Below, in pieces: positions 35,463 to 43,536 of a stretch of DNA of 64,000 nucleotides. The stretch comes from Neorhizobium petrolearium (lineage in GTDB: Bacteria > Pseudomonadota > Alphaproteobacteria > Rhizobiales > Rhizobiaceae), in NCBI RefSeq assembly GCF_017873175.1, contig NZ_JAGGJW010000006.1:310001-374000 (forward strand). Reading direction: 5' to 3'. Every line of letters starts with the position of its first letter. Positions within the stretch are counted from its first letter, which is position 1. The notes beneath the pieces are model-generated. The model saw nothing but the letters and a program-made list of their open reading frames with translations, was not told the DNA's origin and made no database searches. A program made the translations under genes and the position numbers.

Positions 35463-36698
35463 TCAGTTGGCAGCAGGCGGCGGGTTGGACGGCGTATACT
35501 GTGCGCTCGGATCGTTCTTGGTCAGGTCACAGCCCGCGTCACCCAGCCAGTAGGGCTTGATGTCGTTCCACACCTTCGGGAAGCTGATCGAGTGATCGTC
35601 GCTGACCTTTGCCAGGTAGATCGTGTGCGACATGTGCTGGCTCTTGGGGTCAAGGCAGACCTTGCCTTCGGGAGCGTCGTAGCAAACGTCGCCCTCTGCA
35701 ATCACCTTGCGCAGATCGTCCTTCTTGGTGGAGCCGCTCGCACGCTCGACCATCTGCTTGTAGAGATGGACCGCGAGATAGGAGTTCTCCGCTTCCTGGT
35801 TGATATACGGCTCGTCGGGAAATTTCTTGTGCCACTTCTCGACAAAGGCCTTGGACTGAGGGGTGTCGACTTCCTCGATCCAGTTGACGGTGGCGTACAT
35901 GTTGGCAAGGCTCGGTGGCTTGAAGCGCTTGTGCTCGTAGCCCTGGCCGACGTTGACGGACGATCCCATCGGCAGGTTCACGTTGGCCGCTGCCGCCTGC
36001 TCGTAATAGGATGCTTGGGCAGTGCCGACCAGAAGTGTCACGATGAAGTCAGGCTTGGCCGCCTGGATGTTCTGGATCGTCTGGGAGAACTGCGAGACGC
36101 CGAGCGGGATGAATTCCTCGCCCACCATTTCGCCGCCGCCTTCCTTGACGATATTGCGCACCCATTCGGCCGAGATCTGACCAAAGTTGTAGTCCGCCGC
36201 GATTGTGTAAACCTTCTTTCCGTAGGTCTCCATCATGTAAGGCAGCAGGGTCGAAAACTGCTGTTCTGGCACGGCGCCGGTGACGACCATGTTCGCGTCG
36301 CAGACACCGCCCTCGTACTGGTTGTTGTAGAAGGCAAAGCCGTCGAACTGGTTGACGATAGGCCGATATGCCTCACGCGAGGCGGAGGAGAAGCCTGCGA
36401 AAACAGCATCAACCTTGTCGCGCTGGAGCACGCGGCGCATGAATTCCTGGTAGCGTGTGTTATCGGACTGGGTATCGTAGATCACCAGTTCCAGCGGCCG
36501 GCCGGCAATGCCGCCCGCTGCATTTATCTCTTCGGCAGCCAACTGGATGCCGTGAACCTTGCCGATCGTGGCGGCAGCAAAGTCGCCCGACTGGTCTTCG
36601 AGTACGCCGAGTTTTATCGGCTCCTGGGCGTGTGTGACGCTGGAGCAAAGCAAAATCAGGCCGAGCGCCGTCATGGCGCCGTTAAGCGTCTTCATCAT
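35463..36698 (-). CDS. periplasmic amide/urea-type substrate-binding protein (FmdD/UrtA-like)
   Basis: This is a receptor of about 411 residues with a signal peptide (MMKTLNGAMTALGLILLCSS...HAQ). It has IKLGVLEDQSGDFAAATIGK and HGIQLAAEEINAAGGIAGRP, the AmiC/UrtA-type periplasmic-binding fold, then FAGFSSASREAYRPIVNQFD and FAFYNNQYEGG in the ligand site. It resembles the cytoplasmic AmiC two genes upstream, so transport receptor and regulator probably see related ligands. ATG 36698 is chosen for GGAG six bases before it; an upstream ATG at 36710 has no ribosome binding site. Confidence 0.92.
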   Translation of the reverse strand: MMKTLNGAMTALGLILLCSSVTHAQEPIKLGVLEDQSGDFAAATIGKVHGIQLAAEEINAAGGIAGRPLELVIYDTQSDNTRYQEFMRRVLQRDKVDAVFAGFSSASREAYRPIVNQFDGFAFYNNQYEGGVCDANMVVTGAVPEQQFSTLLPYMMETYGKKVYTIAADYNFGQISAEWVRNIVKEGGGEMVGEEFIPLGVSQFSQTIQNIQAAKPDFIVTLLVGTAQASYYEQAAAANVNLPMGSSVNVGQGYEHKRFKPPSLANMYATVNWIEEVDTPQSKAFVEKWHKKFPDEPYINQEAENSYLAVHLYKQMVERASGSTKKDDLRKVIAEGDVCYDAPEGKVCLDPKSQHMSHTIYLAKVSDDHSISFPKVWNDIKPYWLGDAGCDLTKNDPSAQYTPSNPPPAAN

Positions 36699-36723
36699 TC
36701 TGTTCTCCATGGAGGTAGGGTGG

Positions 36724-37377
36724 TTAGTCGGCGACGGCCTGCTTCTTGTCAGGTTCCTTGTCGTCGATGGTTTGCGCCGTGCTTCGTTGGACGACGCCTT
36801 CGCAATAGGCTTCCAGGCTCAGACGTGCGCGCATGCTTTCCTTCCGCAGCAGGGCGAACGCTCCCTCATCGTCGAGGGAATGGGACGTCATCACCATTGT
36901 GACCGCCTTGATGACGTGTCGGCGATATCGGCGACGATGTTCAAGTTCACGGATCGAGGACCGCAGATCCGCCTTCTGTTCGAACGTGTTGATCGCCAGA
37001 TAGAGAGCGGAAAAGATCGAGCCACTGTGGACAGGCTTGGACAGAAACGCGGTGGCGCCGAACAGCATCAACGTTCGAAGGCGACTGGGGGCTTCGATGC
37101 CGACCAGCCCGACGACTGGAATGTGCAGCAACTCTCCTGACGTGCCATGGCTCATGTCAGGAAAGAGGTTGAGATCGCCGTCGACGAACATCACGTCGCG
37201 CTGCCCATCTGCGTTGTCCAGTAAAGTCCGCAATTCATCGTCCATCGGCGAAAGCTGTTCCAGCGCCATGCCGAGCCGAGTCACCATGGCGGCTATGGTC
37301 TCCGTGGCGCGAATGTCGTTGCTGAGGACAAGCGCACGACGCTGGCGAAAATTCTGGACGTAGCGGTTCCACCTCAT
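36724..37377 (-). CDS. amiR: ANTAR-domain antitermination regulator, AmiR-like
   Basis: This 217-residue protein has a pseudo-receiver fold (ALVLSNDIRATETIAAMVTR; DVMFVDGDLNLF; VVGLVGIEAPSRLRTLMLFG; ATAFLSKPVHS), a coiled-coil linker (FEQKADLRSSIRELEHRRRY) and a C-terminal three-helix ANTAR RNA-binding domain (RHVIKAVTMVMTSHSLDDEG to YCEGVVQRS). AmiR is released by AmiC when an amide binds and antiterminates transcription of the amide operon. The start overlaps the amiC stop by ATGA, which ensures co-synthesis. Hexaloop hairpins that ANTAR proteins bind lie in the operon leader. Confidence 0.93.
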   Translation of the reverse strand: MRWNRYVQNFRQRRALVLSNDIRATETIAAMVTRLGMALEQLSPMDDELRTLLDNADGQRDVMFVDGDLNLFPDMSHGTSGELLHIPVVGLVGIEAPSRLRTLMLFGATAFLSKPVHSGSIFSALYLAINTFEQKADLRSSIRELEHRRRYRRHVIKAVTMVMTSHSLDDEGAFALLRKESMRARLSLEAYCEGVVQRSTAQTIDDKEPDKKQAVAD

Positions 37378-38531
37378 GAAACGATCCTCAGGGCTGTACG
37401 ACGGGGCGGTGCCTCGCGAATGGCTGTGGAGTTGATCAGGTAAGGGTCCGGCGCAACGGGCCTGCCAGCATCGAAGACGACATCGAACTGGCCGTCGCGG
37501 CGCGACAGCCCGATTCTCGGTGTCAGGCACGTATGGAATGTGGCGGGGTCTATCGTGATTTCGCCCTGCGGCGCACTGAAGCGCTGGTTGGCTGCGCACG
37601 TCTTGACGGCGCGTAGCGTATCGGTGCCGGCATCGCGCAAGGACTGTGCGAGCAGGATCATGGCCGAATAGGCCGCCTCTGCTTCCGCGGACGGCGCCTT
37701 CTCGTCTGGAAATGCGGCGCGGTAGCTGTCGACGAATGTGCGATTTTCGACGGTGTTGATCGAGGCGAAATAGACGCTGGAGCTCAAATGTCCGTCAATG
37801 GCATCCGGACCGATCCGATCAAGTTCCGGTTCAGACAGATTGCAGCTGGCGACCGGATAACGCTTCGCCTGATCGATACCACGCGCCTGGCATGCCGCAC
37901 GAAACGCGCGGAAGAAGGAATAGGCGGATTCACCGATCAGAGAGTTGAAGACCACGTCCGGATTGGCGTCGAAGATCGATTGCACGATGCAATCGACGTC
38001 TGTCTCGCCGACGGGCAGATAGCGTTCGCCAACGACCGAGCCTTGCCGCAACACAAGTTCCTCCCGCAGCACGCGGTTGCTTTCCCACGCCCAGATGTAA
38101 TTGGACCCGATGCAGAAAACCCGACGACCGATATGCCGCGTGACATAGTCAACCAACGGCAACATGTGGTGGTTGGGTGCGGCACCCGTGTAGATTACGT
38201 TGGCCGAGCTTTCAAAGCCCTCGTAGTGGGTGGGGTACCACAAGAGCGCGTCACGCTTTTCGAATGTTGGAATGACTTCCTTGCGGCTCGAAGAGGTGTA
38301 GCAGCCGACGACGTGCTTCACTCCGTCCACGATCATTTTCTCGACTGCGGGAGCATAGGCATTAAGGTCACCACCGGGGTCGCGCTCAACCGGGTTGAGC
38401 CGAACGCCGAATCCCGTATCTGCGTTGATCTGTTCGCAGGCGAGCTTTGCGCCGTTCAGCATCGATCTGGCGACGGTTCCGTAAGACCCTGTCACGGAGA
38501 ACAATATTCCAACTGGATATTCTTTGTTCAT
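37374..38531 (-). CDS. amiC: amide-sensing negative regulator AmiC-like
   Basis: This 385-residue type I periplasmic-binding-fold protein lacks a signal peptide (MNKEYPVGILFSVTGSYGTV), so it is cytoplasmic like Pseudomonas AmiC. It carries ARSMLNGAKLACEQINADTG, HVVGCYTSSSRKEVIPTFEK and LLWYPTHYEGFESSANVIYT, the amide-site segments of AmiC. It would hold AmiR inactive until amide is present. It is the first gene of the operon, behind a leader with an antitermination-type structure. A GGAAC lies a few bases before the ATG. Confidence 0.93.
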   Translation of the reverse strand: MNKEYPVGILFSVTGSYGTVARSMLNGAKLACEQINADTGFGVRLNPVERDPGGDLNAYAPAVEKMIVDGVKHVVGCYTSSSRKEVIPTFEKRDALLWYPTHYEGFESSANVIYTGAAPNHHMLPLVDYVTRHIGRRVFCIGSNYIWAWESNRVLREELVLRQGSVVGERYLPVGETDVDCIVQSIFDANPDVVFNSLIGESAYSFFRAFRAACQARGIDQAKRYPVASCNLSEPELDRIGPDAIDGHLSSSVYFASINTVENRTFVDSYRAAFPDEKAPSAEAEAAYSAMILLAQSLRDAGTDTLRAVKTCAANQRFSAPQGEITIDPATFHTCLTPRIGLSRRDGQFDVVFDAGRPVAPDPYLINSTAIREAPPRRTALRIVS

Positions 38532-38550
38532 GTTCCGGCAGCCACGAGTT

Positions 38551-38573
38551 AAAACCAGACAGCGGAGGCTGCC
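38551..38573 (-). terminator. leader terminator ahead of amiC
   Basis: In the amiC leader RNA, GGCAGC and GCTGTC pair (six bp with one G-U) around a CTCC loop and are followed by TGGTTTT. The structure ends about 20 bases before the amiC ATG. This is an intrinsic terminator or attenuator placed where AmiR antitermination would act. Confidence 0.55.
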
Positions 38574-38624
38574 GGCGGCGACGTTGCCAAAAATGAATGA
38601 ATACCGCAGTAGTGGCGCTTATTT

Positions 38625-38657
38625 GAGCATCTTTGCTCGCAGCCTTGAAATTAAGCT
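38625..38657 (-). promoter_or_regulatory. tandem hexaloop hairpins, candidate ANTAR (AmiR) RNA target
   Basis: On the minus strand AGCTT-AATTTC-AAGGCT is followed after GC by GAGC-AAAGAT-GCTC. Both form short stems with six-base loops. The second loop has A at position 1 and G at position 4, the known ANTAR consensus. The first loop has A1 but U4. Two adjacent hexaloops about 50 bases ahead of a terminator are the defined architecture of ANTAR-controlled leaders. Confidence 0.6.
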
Positions 38658-38703
38658 CGCCTTTTGTTTCGCAGATGTCAAGCGACTGAATTCAACTTTT
38701 TTC

Positions 38704-38747
38704 GATCCGCCATCTGCCCTTGACGCTCTGCGAGAGCGGGGCGGATC
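38704..38747. repeat. nested inverted repeat between amiC and the SDR gene
   Basis: GATCCGCC (38704-38711) and GGCGGATC (38740-38747) are perfect inverted repeats enclosing a second perfect dyad, GCTCT-GCG-AGAGC (38725-38737). A T-run (TTTTTT) precedes it on the plus strand, so read on the minus strand it resembles a hairpin followed by As. It sits in the divergent promoter region and may be an operator. Confidence 0.5.
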
Positions 38748-38795
38748 CTATGCGTGTATAGGCGCCGGCACATCGGCCGAAACATGGAGATGAAG

Positions 38796-39557
38796 ATGGA
38801 TCTGGGTTTGAAGGGCTTGCGAGCCGTGGTGACAGGTGGGACACGTGGCATTGGTTTGAAGATTGCCGAGACGCTGGCGGCGGAGGGCGCGAGTGTCGCG
38901 ATCTGCAGCCGGAATGCGGAAGAGGCAAAGTCAGTTGCCGCAGCTCTGGCCGGTCCGACGGTCTCCACCCTGGGTCGTGGTCTTGATGTAGCAGATGGCG
39001 CCGCGGTATCGGCGTGGGTCGATGAGGCTGCGGCTGAATTCGGTGGCCTCGATATTGTCGTTGCCAATGTCAGTGCGTTGGCGGTCGGAAATGACGAGGC
39101 GAGTTGGCAGCAGGGGTTCGACGTGGACATGATGGGAACGGTCCGGCTCGTCAACGCGGCCATGCCCTATCTTGAAGAAAGCAAGTCTGGCTCGATCGTT
39201 ACGATTGCTTCGGTGTCCGGCAGGGAGATCGATTTTGCGGCCGGTCCGTATGGCGCTTTCAAGGCCGCTCTCACGCACTACACCCAGGGTCTGGCGTTCT
39301 CGCTTGCCCCCAAAAGTATCCGCGCTAACACCGTGTCTCCGGGCAATACCTATTTCGCCGGAGGGGTCTGGGAAAACATCGAGAGGAACAATCCCGGGTT
39401 GTTTGCGGCGTCGCTCGCCTTGAATCCAACTGGCCGGATGGCGATGCCGCAGGAGATCGCAAATGCGGTCGTCTTTCTTGCGAGCCCCGCCGCAAGTTTC
39501 ATCTACGGCACGAACCTGGTGGTCGATGGCGCACTGACCCGCGGTGTGCAGCTTTGA
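38796..39557 (+). CDS. SDR family oxidoreductase
   Basis: This 253-residue Rossmann enzyme starts MDLGLKGLRAVVTGGTRGIG. It has the TGGTRGIG cofactor loop, the active-site Ser in IVTIASVSGREI and YGAFK as the YxxxK motif. The usual NNAG is replaced by VANVSAL, and the C-terminus FIYGTNLVVDGALTRG is normal. ATG 38796 follows GGAG at six bases; three in-frame ATGs lie upstream. It is divergent from the amide operon. Substrate unknown. Confidence 0.9.
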   Translation: MDLGLKGLRAVVTGGTRGIGLKIAETLAAEGASVAICSRNAEEAKSVAAALAGPTVSTLGRGLDVADGAAVSAWVDEAAAEFGGLDIVVANVSALAVGNDEASWQQGFDVDMMGTVRLVNAAMPYLEESKSGSIVTIASVSGREIDFAAGPYGAFKAALTHYTQGLAFSLAPKSIRANTVSPGNTYFAGGVWENIERNNPGLFAASLALNPTGRMAMPQEIANAVVFLASPAASFIYGTNLVVDGALTRGVQL

Positions 39558-39691
39558 TGGTCGTAGTTGGCGACGACGCAACTGAGCCGTGACGACTTAA
39601 CGTGCCGGCTTCGGAACGCGCCGATCTGCATCGCGCAACATGCGACGATAGCTACCGGCTCTTGAAATGAACGGAGTTAGCGCCGAACAAG

Positions 39692-40092
39692 GAGGTCCCC
39701 AGGCAAGGCATTTTTTGGACCTCTTCCCTCTTTCAGTAGTTGCCATTTCTCGCCAGAGAAGATGGCGTCTTTTCAAGTATTTGGTGCGATTTAGGATCAC
39801 ATGGCATGCGACGTTCTCCAGCTCCCAGGGAATGCGTCATTCCCCTCTAAAAAAAGTGACGTCTTTGCAGTCACTTGCGTGATTTCGACCCGAAGATCAT
39901 GTGGCGTCCGACGATGCTGGAGTCTCTTCAAAGAATTAGCTAGGGAACCTGGATTCTCACATGATTTCAATGGCTTAGAAGAAAAGTCTTGAAATTCCCT
40001 CTGTTTTCCCATCGCGAGCGACCGTGGATGCCACCTTTGTGCCCTGGCTTTGGGTATCAGTCAACCGGCGGGGTCAGCGGAAATAATTTCCG
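39692..40092. repeat. dispersed intergenic repeat, copy A (two tandem inverted units plus a direct-repeat arm)
   Basis: The left end GGTCCCCAGGCAAGGCATTT is the inverse of the end seen in copies B and C (AAATGGCTTGCCTGGGGACC). Two degenerate ~105-bp units follow, each with a GTGACGTCTTT/GGCGTCTTTTCAAG core and ending in CATG...ACG. From 39944 to 40092 an arm (CCTGGATTCTCACATGAT to AATAATTTCCG) recurs at 47001-47150 in the same orientation. No gene is seen in 39558-40241. Confidence 0.7.
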
Positions 40093-40241
40093 TTCTGAGC
40101 ATCGAAGCCACCGAACAGATGGTCACCGCAGCAGCGCCGCTTGGCGCGCCCATTCCGGTCGTTCGCCAATAGCCTTGGCGCCAACAAGCGGACGTTGCTC
40201 GGCTATATCGAGGGGTATCCAGGGCGTAGCATGAGATTATT

Positions 40242-41072
40242 TCAGATCGTTGCAGCCTCCCAGTCTGGAGCAAAAGGCGGGTCAACGTAGCGTAGGTCCT
40301 TCGGCAGAGCCGCGATAGCCGCGCGGTCCTCCTCGTCGAGGTGAATGTTGAGCGCATCGAGATTGGCTCGCTGGCTGAAGGGGCGAGCGGCTTTGGGGAT
40401 AGCGATGAGGTTTTCCTGATCCAGAAGCCAGGCTATGGCGATCTGGGCTGCGGTGGCGCTGTGCTTCACACCGATCCTGGCGAGAACGGAATCCTTTGCC
40501 GCCCGGCCTTGCGCAAGCGGCGCATAGGCGGTCATCGGAATACCCTTGCGGCGAAGGTAATCCAGCATCGGCGTCTGCGACAGGAACGGATGATATTCTA
40601 CTTGATGAACGGCGATGGGGGCGCCGATTTCCTCGATCGCATGCCGGATCATGGGCAGGTTGAAGTTGCAGACGCCGATGGCGCGCGCCAACCCTTCCTC
40701 CTTCAGTTTTGTGATCGCGTCCAGCGTTGCGCTCATGTTCATGTTCGCTGATGGCCAATGCACGAGGAAGAGATCGATATGGTCGAGGTGAAGCTTGCCG
40801 AGGCTCGTGTCGAAGGACCGTCGCAGGGCATCGGGGGAGAGCTTGTCGTACCAGACCTTGGTGGTGACGAAGAGGTCAGCGCGGTTTATGCCGGAGGCCG
40901 CGAGCGCCGCGCCGACGGCGGCTTCATTGTCGTACATGGCGGCGGTATCGATGTGGCGAAAGCCGAGTTCAAGCCCGCTTTCGACCACCGGTCGGGCGGC
41001 ATCGCCCGGCATCCGGAAAGTCCCCAGTCCTAACCGGGGGATCGCGACACCGTGAGTCTCAATCGTCTCCAT
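40242..41072 (-). CDS. aldo/keto reductase (2,5-diketo-D-gluconate reductase-like)
   Basis: This (beta/alpha)8 NADPH-dependent oxidoreductase of about 276 residues has catalytic Asp/Tyr in HIDTAAMYDNEAAVG, Lys in FVTTKVWYDKL and His in FLVHWPSA. The cofactor-binding end AIPKAARPFSQRANLDALNI is present. ATG 41072 is favoured by AAGGA at six bases. It is the last gene of a three-gene minus-strand set with the NmrA-like and serine hydrolase genes, divergent from a LysR regulator. Confidence 0.92.
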   Translation of the reverse strand: METIETHGVAIPRLGLGTFRMPGDAARPVVESGLELGFRHIDTAAMYDNEAAVGAALAASGINRADLFVTTKVWYDKLSPDALRRSFDTSLGKLHLDHIDLFLVHWPSANMNMSATLDAITKLKEEGLARAIGVCNFNLPMIRHAIEEIGAPIAVHQVEYHPFLSQTPMLDYLRRKGIPMTAYAPLAQGRAAKDSVLARIGVKHSATAAQIAIAWLLDQENLIAIPKAARPFSQRANLDALNIHLDEEDRAAIAALPKDLRYVDPPFAPDWEAATI

Positions 41073-41146
41073 GATCATTCCTTTCGAGTTGCGAGGGACG
41101 CGGCGGCAGAGGCAGAAGCCGTCCGCCGCCCGTTCTCCCGGCGGGC

Positions 41147-42028
41147 TCAGGCGGTCTCGCTCGCCGCTGCTTGCCGGACCAGCGCTTCGATCACCTGCTC
41201 AAGTGACGTCGTGCCCCTGACACGGTTTCCGCCGTCGGCTTTGAAGTCGATCCAGCCTTCGTTGAAACCGTCGAGCATACGCATGCGCGGCTGCGGGTGA
41301 CGCGTACCCTGGGCGCGGAACAAGTCTTCCCAGCTTGCCCGCGGGACGATCTCCACCCGCACCGAATGCCCGAGCACCGACGTGAAGGCATTGGCGAGAT
41401 CGTTGGGGGAGACCCGTGCCGGGCCTTCCAGTTCCACCACCCGCTTGCCGATCCATTGCTCGCGGATCAGATCTGCGGCAAGCCGGCCGATATCCTGCGT
41501 CGCGACCATGGCGAAGGTCTTGTCGGCAGGTTGGAGGAAGCTGTGCAGCACGCCTTCGTCGCGGGCCGAGGCCACGTCCCAGGCGGCATTTTCCATGAAC
41601 CAGCCGGGCCGCAGGAAGGTGACGGGAAGATCGAGTTCGCCGAGGGCTTCTTCCAGCATCGTCCGCTGGCTCAACAGATTGTCCACGTCCGCGTCGGCGC
41701 CGATGGTGGAGAGGCAGACGACCCTTTCCGGGCGGGCAGCAAGGAGAGCGGTCGTCAGCACCTCATTCTGCTTTGCCGCTTCCGGATAGCCGGGCGCCGG
41801 ATCGAACTCCGACGGCGGCAGGATGAAGACGCCCTTGGCGCCCTTGAACGCGGTGGCAAGCTGCGTCGCGTCGCCCATGTCGGCAAAGGCGATTTCGCAA
41901 CCGCGCTTGCGCCAGATTTCCGCCTTGGCGGGATCGCGCAGCACCGCACGGACCGGTTCTCCGTGTTCGAGCAGGGCTTTCGCCAGCGCGCCGCCGACCT
42001 TGCCGGTAATTCCTGTAATCGCATACAT
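41147..42028 (-). CDS. NmrA-like NAD(P)-binding protein
   Basis: This 293-residue atypical SDR starts MYAITGITGKVGGALAKALL (GxxGxxG dinucleotide site), followed by GVFILPPSEFDPAPGYPEAA and the VTFLRPGWFMENAAWDVAS segment typical of NmrA/QorB-like proteins. It lacks the YxxxK pair. These proteins act as redox sensors or quinone reductases. AGGAG lies before the ATG. It lies between the aldo/keto reductase and serine hydrolase genes. Confidence 0.88.
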   Translation of the reverse strand: MYAITGITGKVGGALAKALLEHGEPVRAVLRDPAKAEIWRKRGCEIAFADMGDATQLATAFKGAKGVFILPPSEFDPAPGYPEAAKQNEVLTTALLAARPERVVCLSTIGADADVDNLLSQRTMLEEALGELDLPVTFLRPGWFMENAAWDVASARDEGVLHSFLQPADKTFAMVATQDIGRLAADLIREQWIGKRVVELEGPARVSPNDLANAFTSVLGHSVRVEIVPRASWEDLFRAQGTRHPQPRMRMLDGFNEGWIDFKADGGNRVRGTTSLEQVIEALVRQAAASETA

Positions 42029-42061
42029 GATATGTCTCCTGGTGTTGAGGCCGGGAATGGA

Positions 42062-43345
42062 TTAGGCGAGGCCGTCGTAGAGGCCGCGCTCGAATGTGCC
42101 GTAGAGCTTCACGACCTTTTCGTCGTAGAAGGGCAGAAGCTGGGTGAAGATGGCGCCGGTCACCTGCCGGACCGGGTCGAGCCAGAAATAGCAGTTGAGC
42201 AGGCCAGCCCAGGAAATGCTGCCCGCCGACCGACCGTTCGGACCGGGCAGCGTGTTGATGTCGAACGAATATCCCCACTTGTGGGGCTCACCGGGAAACT
42301 GGTCGAAGCTCTGCGAATAGGCGGGTTGGGCCGTCGTCATGGCGCGCACGTCGAGGTCGCCGATCTGGTTTCGCATCATCGACGCGACCGTTTCCGGCTT
42401 CAGCACGCGCACGCCCTTATGGGAGCCACCGTTCAACAGCATCCGCAGGAAGGCCATGTAGTCGCGTGGCGTGCTGAAGGCGCCGCCGCCGCCCATGAAG
42501 AATTCCGGCCGTTGTGGCATTTCGAAGGGCGCGGTTGTCAGTCCGCCGTCCGCGTTCCGGTTGTGGAAGGTAGCGACCCTGGACTTTTGCTTGCTGCCGA
42601 TCAGGAAGCCTGAATCGGTCATGCCGAGCGGGGCAAAGATGTTCTCGCGGAAATAGACCTCCAGCGACTGGTCGCTGACCGCCTCCACCAGCTTTCCGAC
42701 CCAGTCCATGCTGATGCCGTATTGCCAGCGATCGCCGGGATCGAATTCGAGCGGTGCCAGGAAAGCACCGTTTTTGCAGGTAGCTATGTCCGGCATTCCT
42801 GTGACCTGCTCGTAGCTGGTCAGCGCATCGCTCCAGATCGAATAGGTATAGCCGGAGGTGTGGGTGAGCAGGTGACGCACCTTGATGGCACGCTTGGCCG
42901 GGCGCAGGCGTGGCTGGCCGTCGCCGTCGAAACCCTCCAACACCATCGGATTGGCGAGTTCCGGCAGATATTTCGCCCCATCGTCCTCGGGATCGATCCT
43001 GCCCTGCTCGATGAGTTGCATGCAGGCCGTGGCGGTGAAGGCCTTCGTCATGGACAACAGCCAGAACACCGTATCGGCGCGCATCGTCGCTCCGGTAACT
43101 GTATTGGCCTTTCCGAATGTCCCTTCGTAGATCGTGCCATCCGGTCCTGCGGCTGTGGCGACGACTCCTGCCACGGTCCCGTCGCGAACGGCCTGCTCCA
43201 TCGCCATGTCGATCGGTTTCAAATTTCCGGACCGCGCTTGCGGTTTGGCTGCCAGCGCATGAGCCGGCTTATTCGCAGCGGCTGTACCGGCTGCCAGCAA
43301 GAGGCCGCCGCGTGCCAACAGGCTTCGGCGTGAGATCGCATCCAT
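42062..43345 (-). CDS. serine hydrolase, beta-lactamase/EstB-like (family VIII esterase), Tat-exported
   Basis: This protein of about 427 residues starts at ATG 43345 (MDAISRRSLLARGGLLLAAG), with AAGGA upstream and a twin-arginine SRRSLL signal. The nucleophile motif is SMTK (FWLLSMTKAFTATACM), with Tyr in QYGIS and HLLTHTSGYTYS near it. These are class C beta-lactamase folds that often act as esterases or peptidases. It heads the set divergent to LysR, so LysR likely controls it. Confidence 0.9.
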   Translation of the reverse strand: MDAISRRSLLARGGLLLAAGTAAANKPAHALAAKPQARSGNLKPIDMAMEQAVRDGTVAGVVATAAGPDGTIYEGTFGKANTVTGATMRADTVFWLLSMTKAFTATACMQLIEQGRIDPEDDGAKYLPELANPMVLEGFDGDGQPRLRPAKRAIKVRHLLTHTSGYTYSIWSDALTSYEQVTGMPDIATCKNGAFLAPLEFDPGDRWQYGISMDWVGKLVEAVSDQSLEVYFRENIFAPLGMTDSGFLIGSKQKSRVATFHNRNADGGLTTAPFEMPQRPEFFMGGGGAFSTPRDYMAFLRMLLNGGSHKGVRVLKPETVASMMRNQIGDLDVRAMTTAQPAYSQSFDQFPGEPHKWGYSFDINTLPGPNGRSAGSISWAGLLNCYFWLDPVRQVTGAIFTQLLPFYDEKVVKLYGTFERGLYDGLA

Positions 43346-43536
43346 GGATGAATTCCTTCTCTGCAAGGCCGGAGATTTCCACGGTTCCGGCATGCCGCTG
43401 GCGCCGCCCCGGGCGTTGAGAAATTATCTAAGGGACGAAGAAAGATGATTCGCGCGCATTAAAATCAAAGATAAGATGACTTCAAATCATCATGACGAGA
43501 CGGTCAGCTAGACCGATCTTGCGGCGGAGAGGGTGC

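Noticed and set aside
34617..36902. A plus-strand open frame of 761 codons across the amide transporter genes
   Set aside because: It runs antisense through three recognised transporter genes and shows no domain.
38677..38682. TTGACA on the minus strand as the -35 of the amiC promoter
   Set aside because: No TATAAT-like box lies 16-18 bases downstream, and transcription from it would start inside the first hexaloop hairpin.
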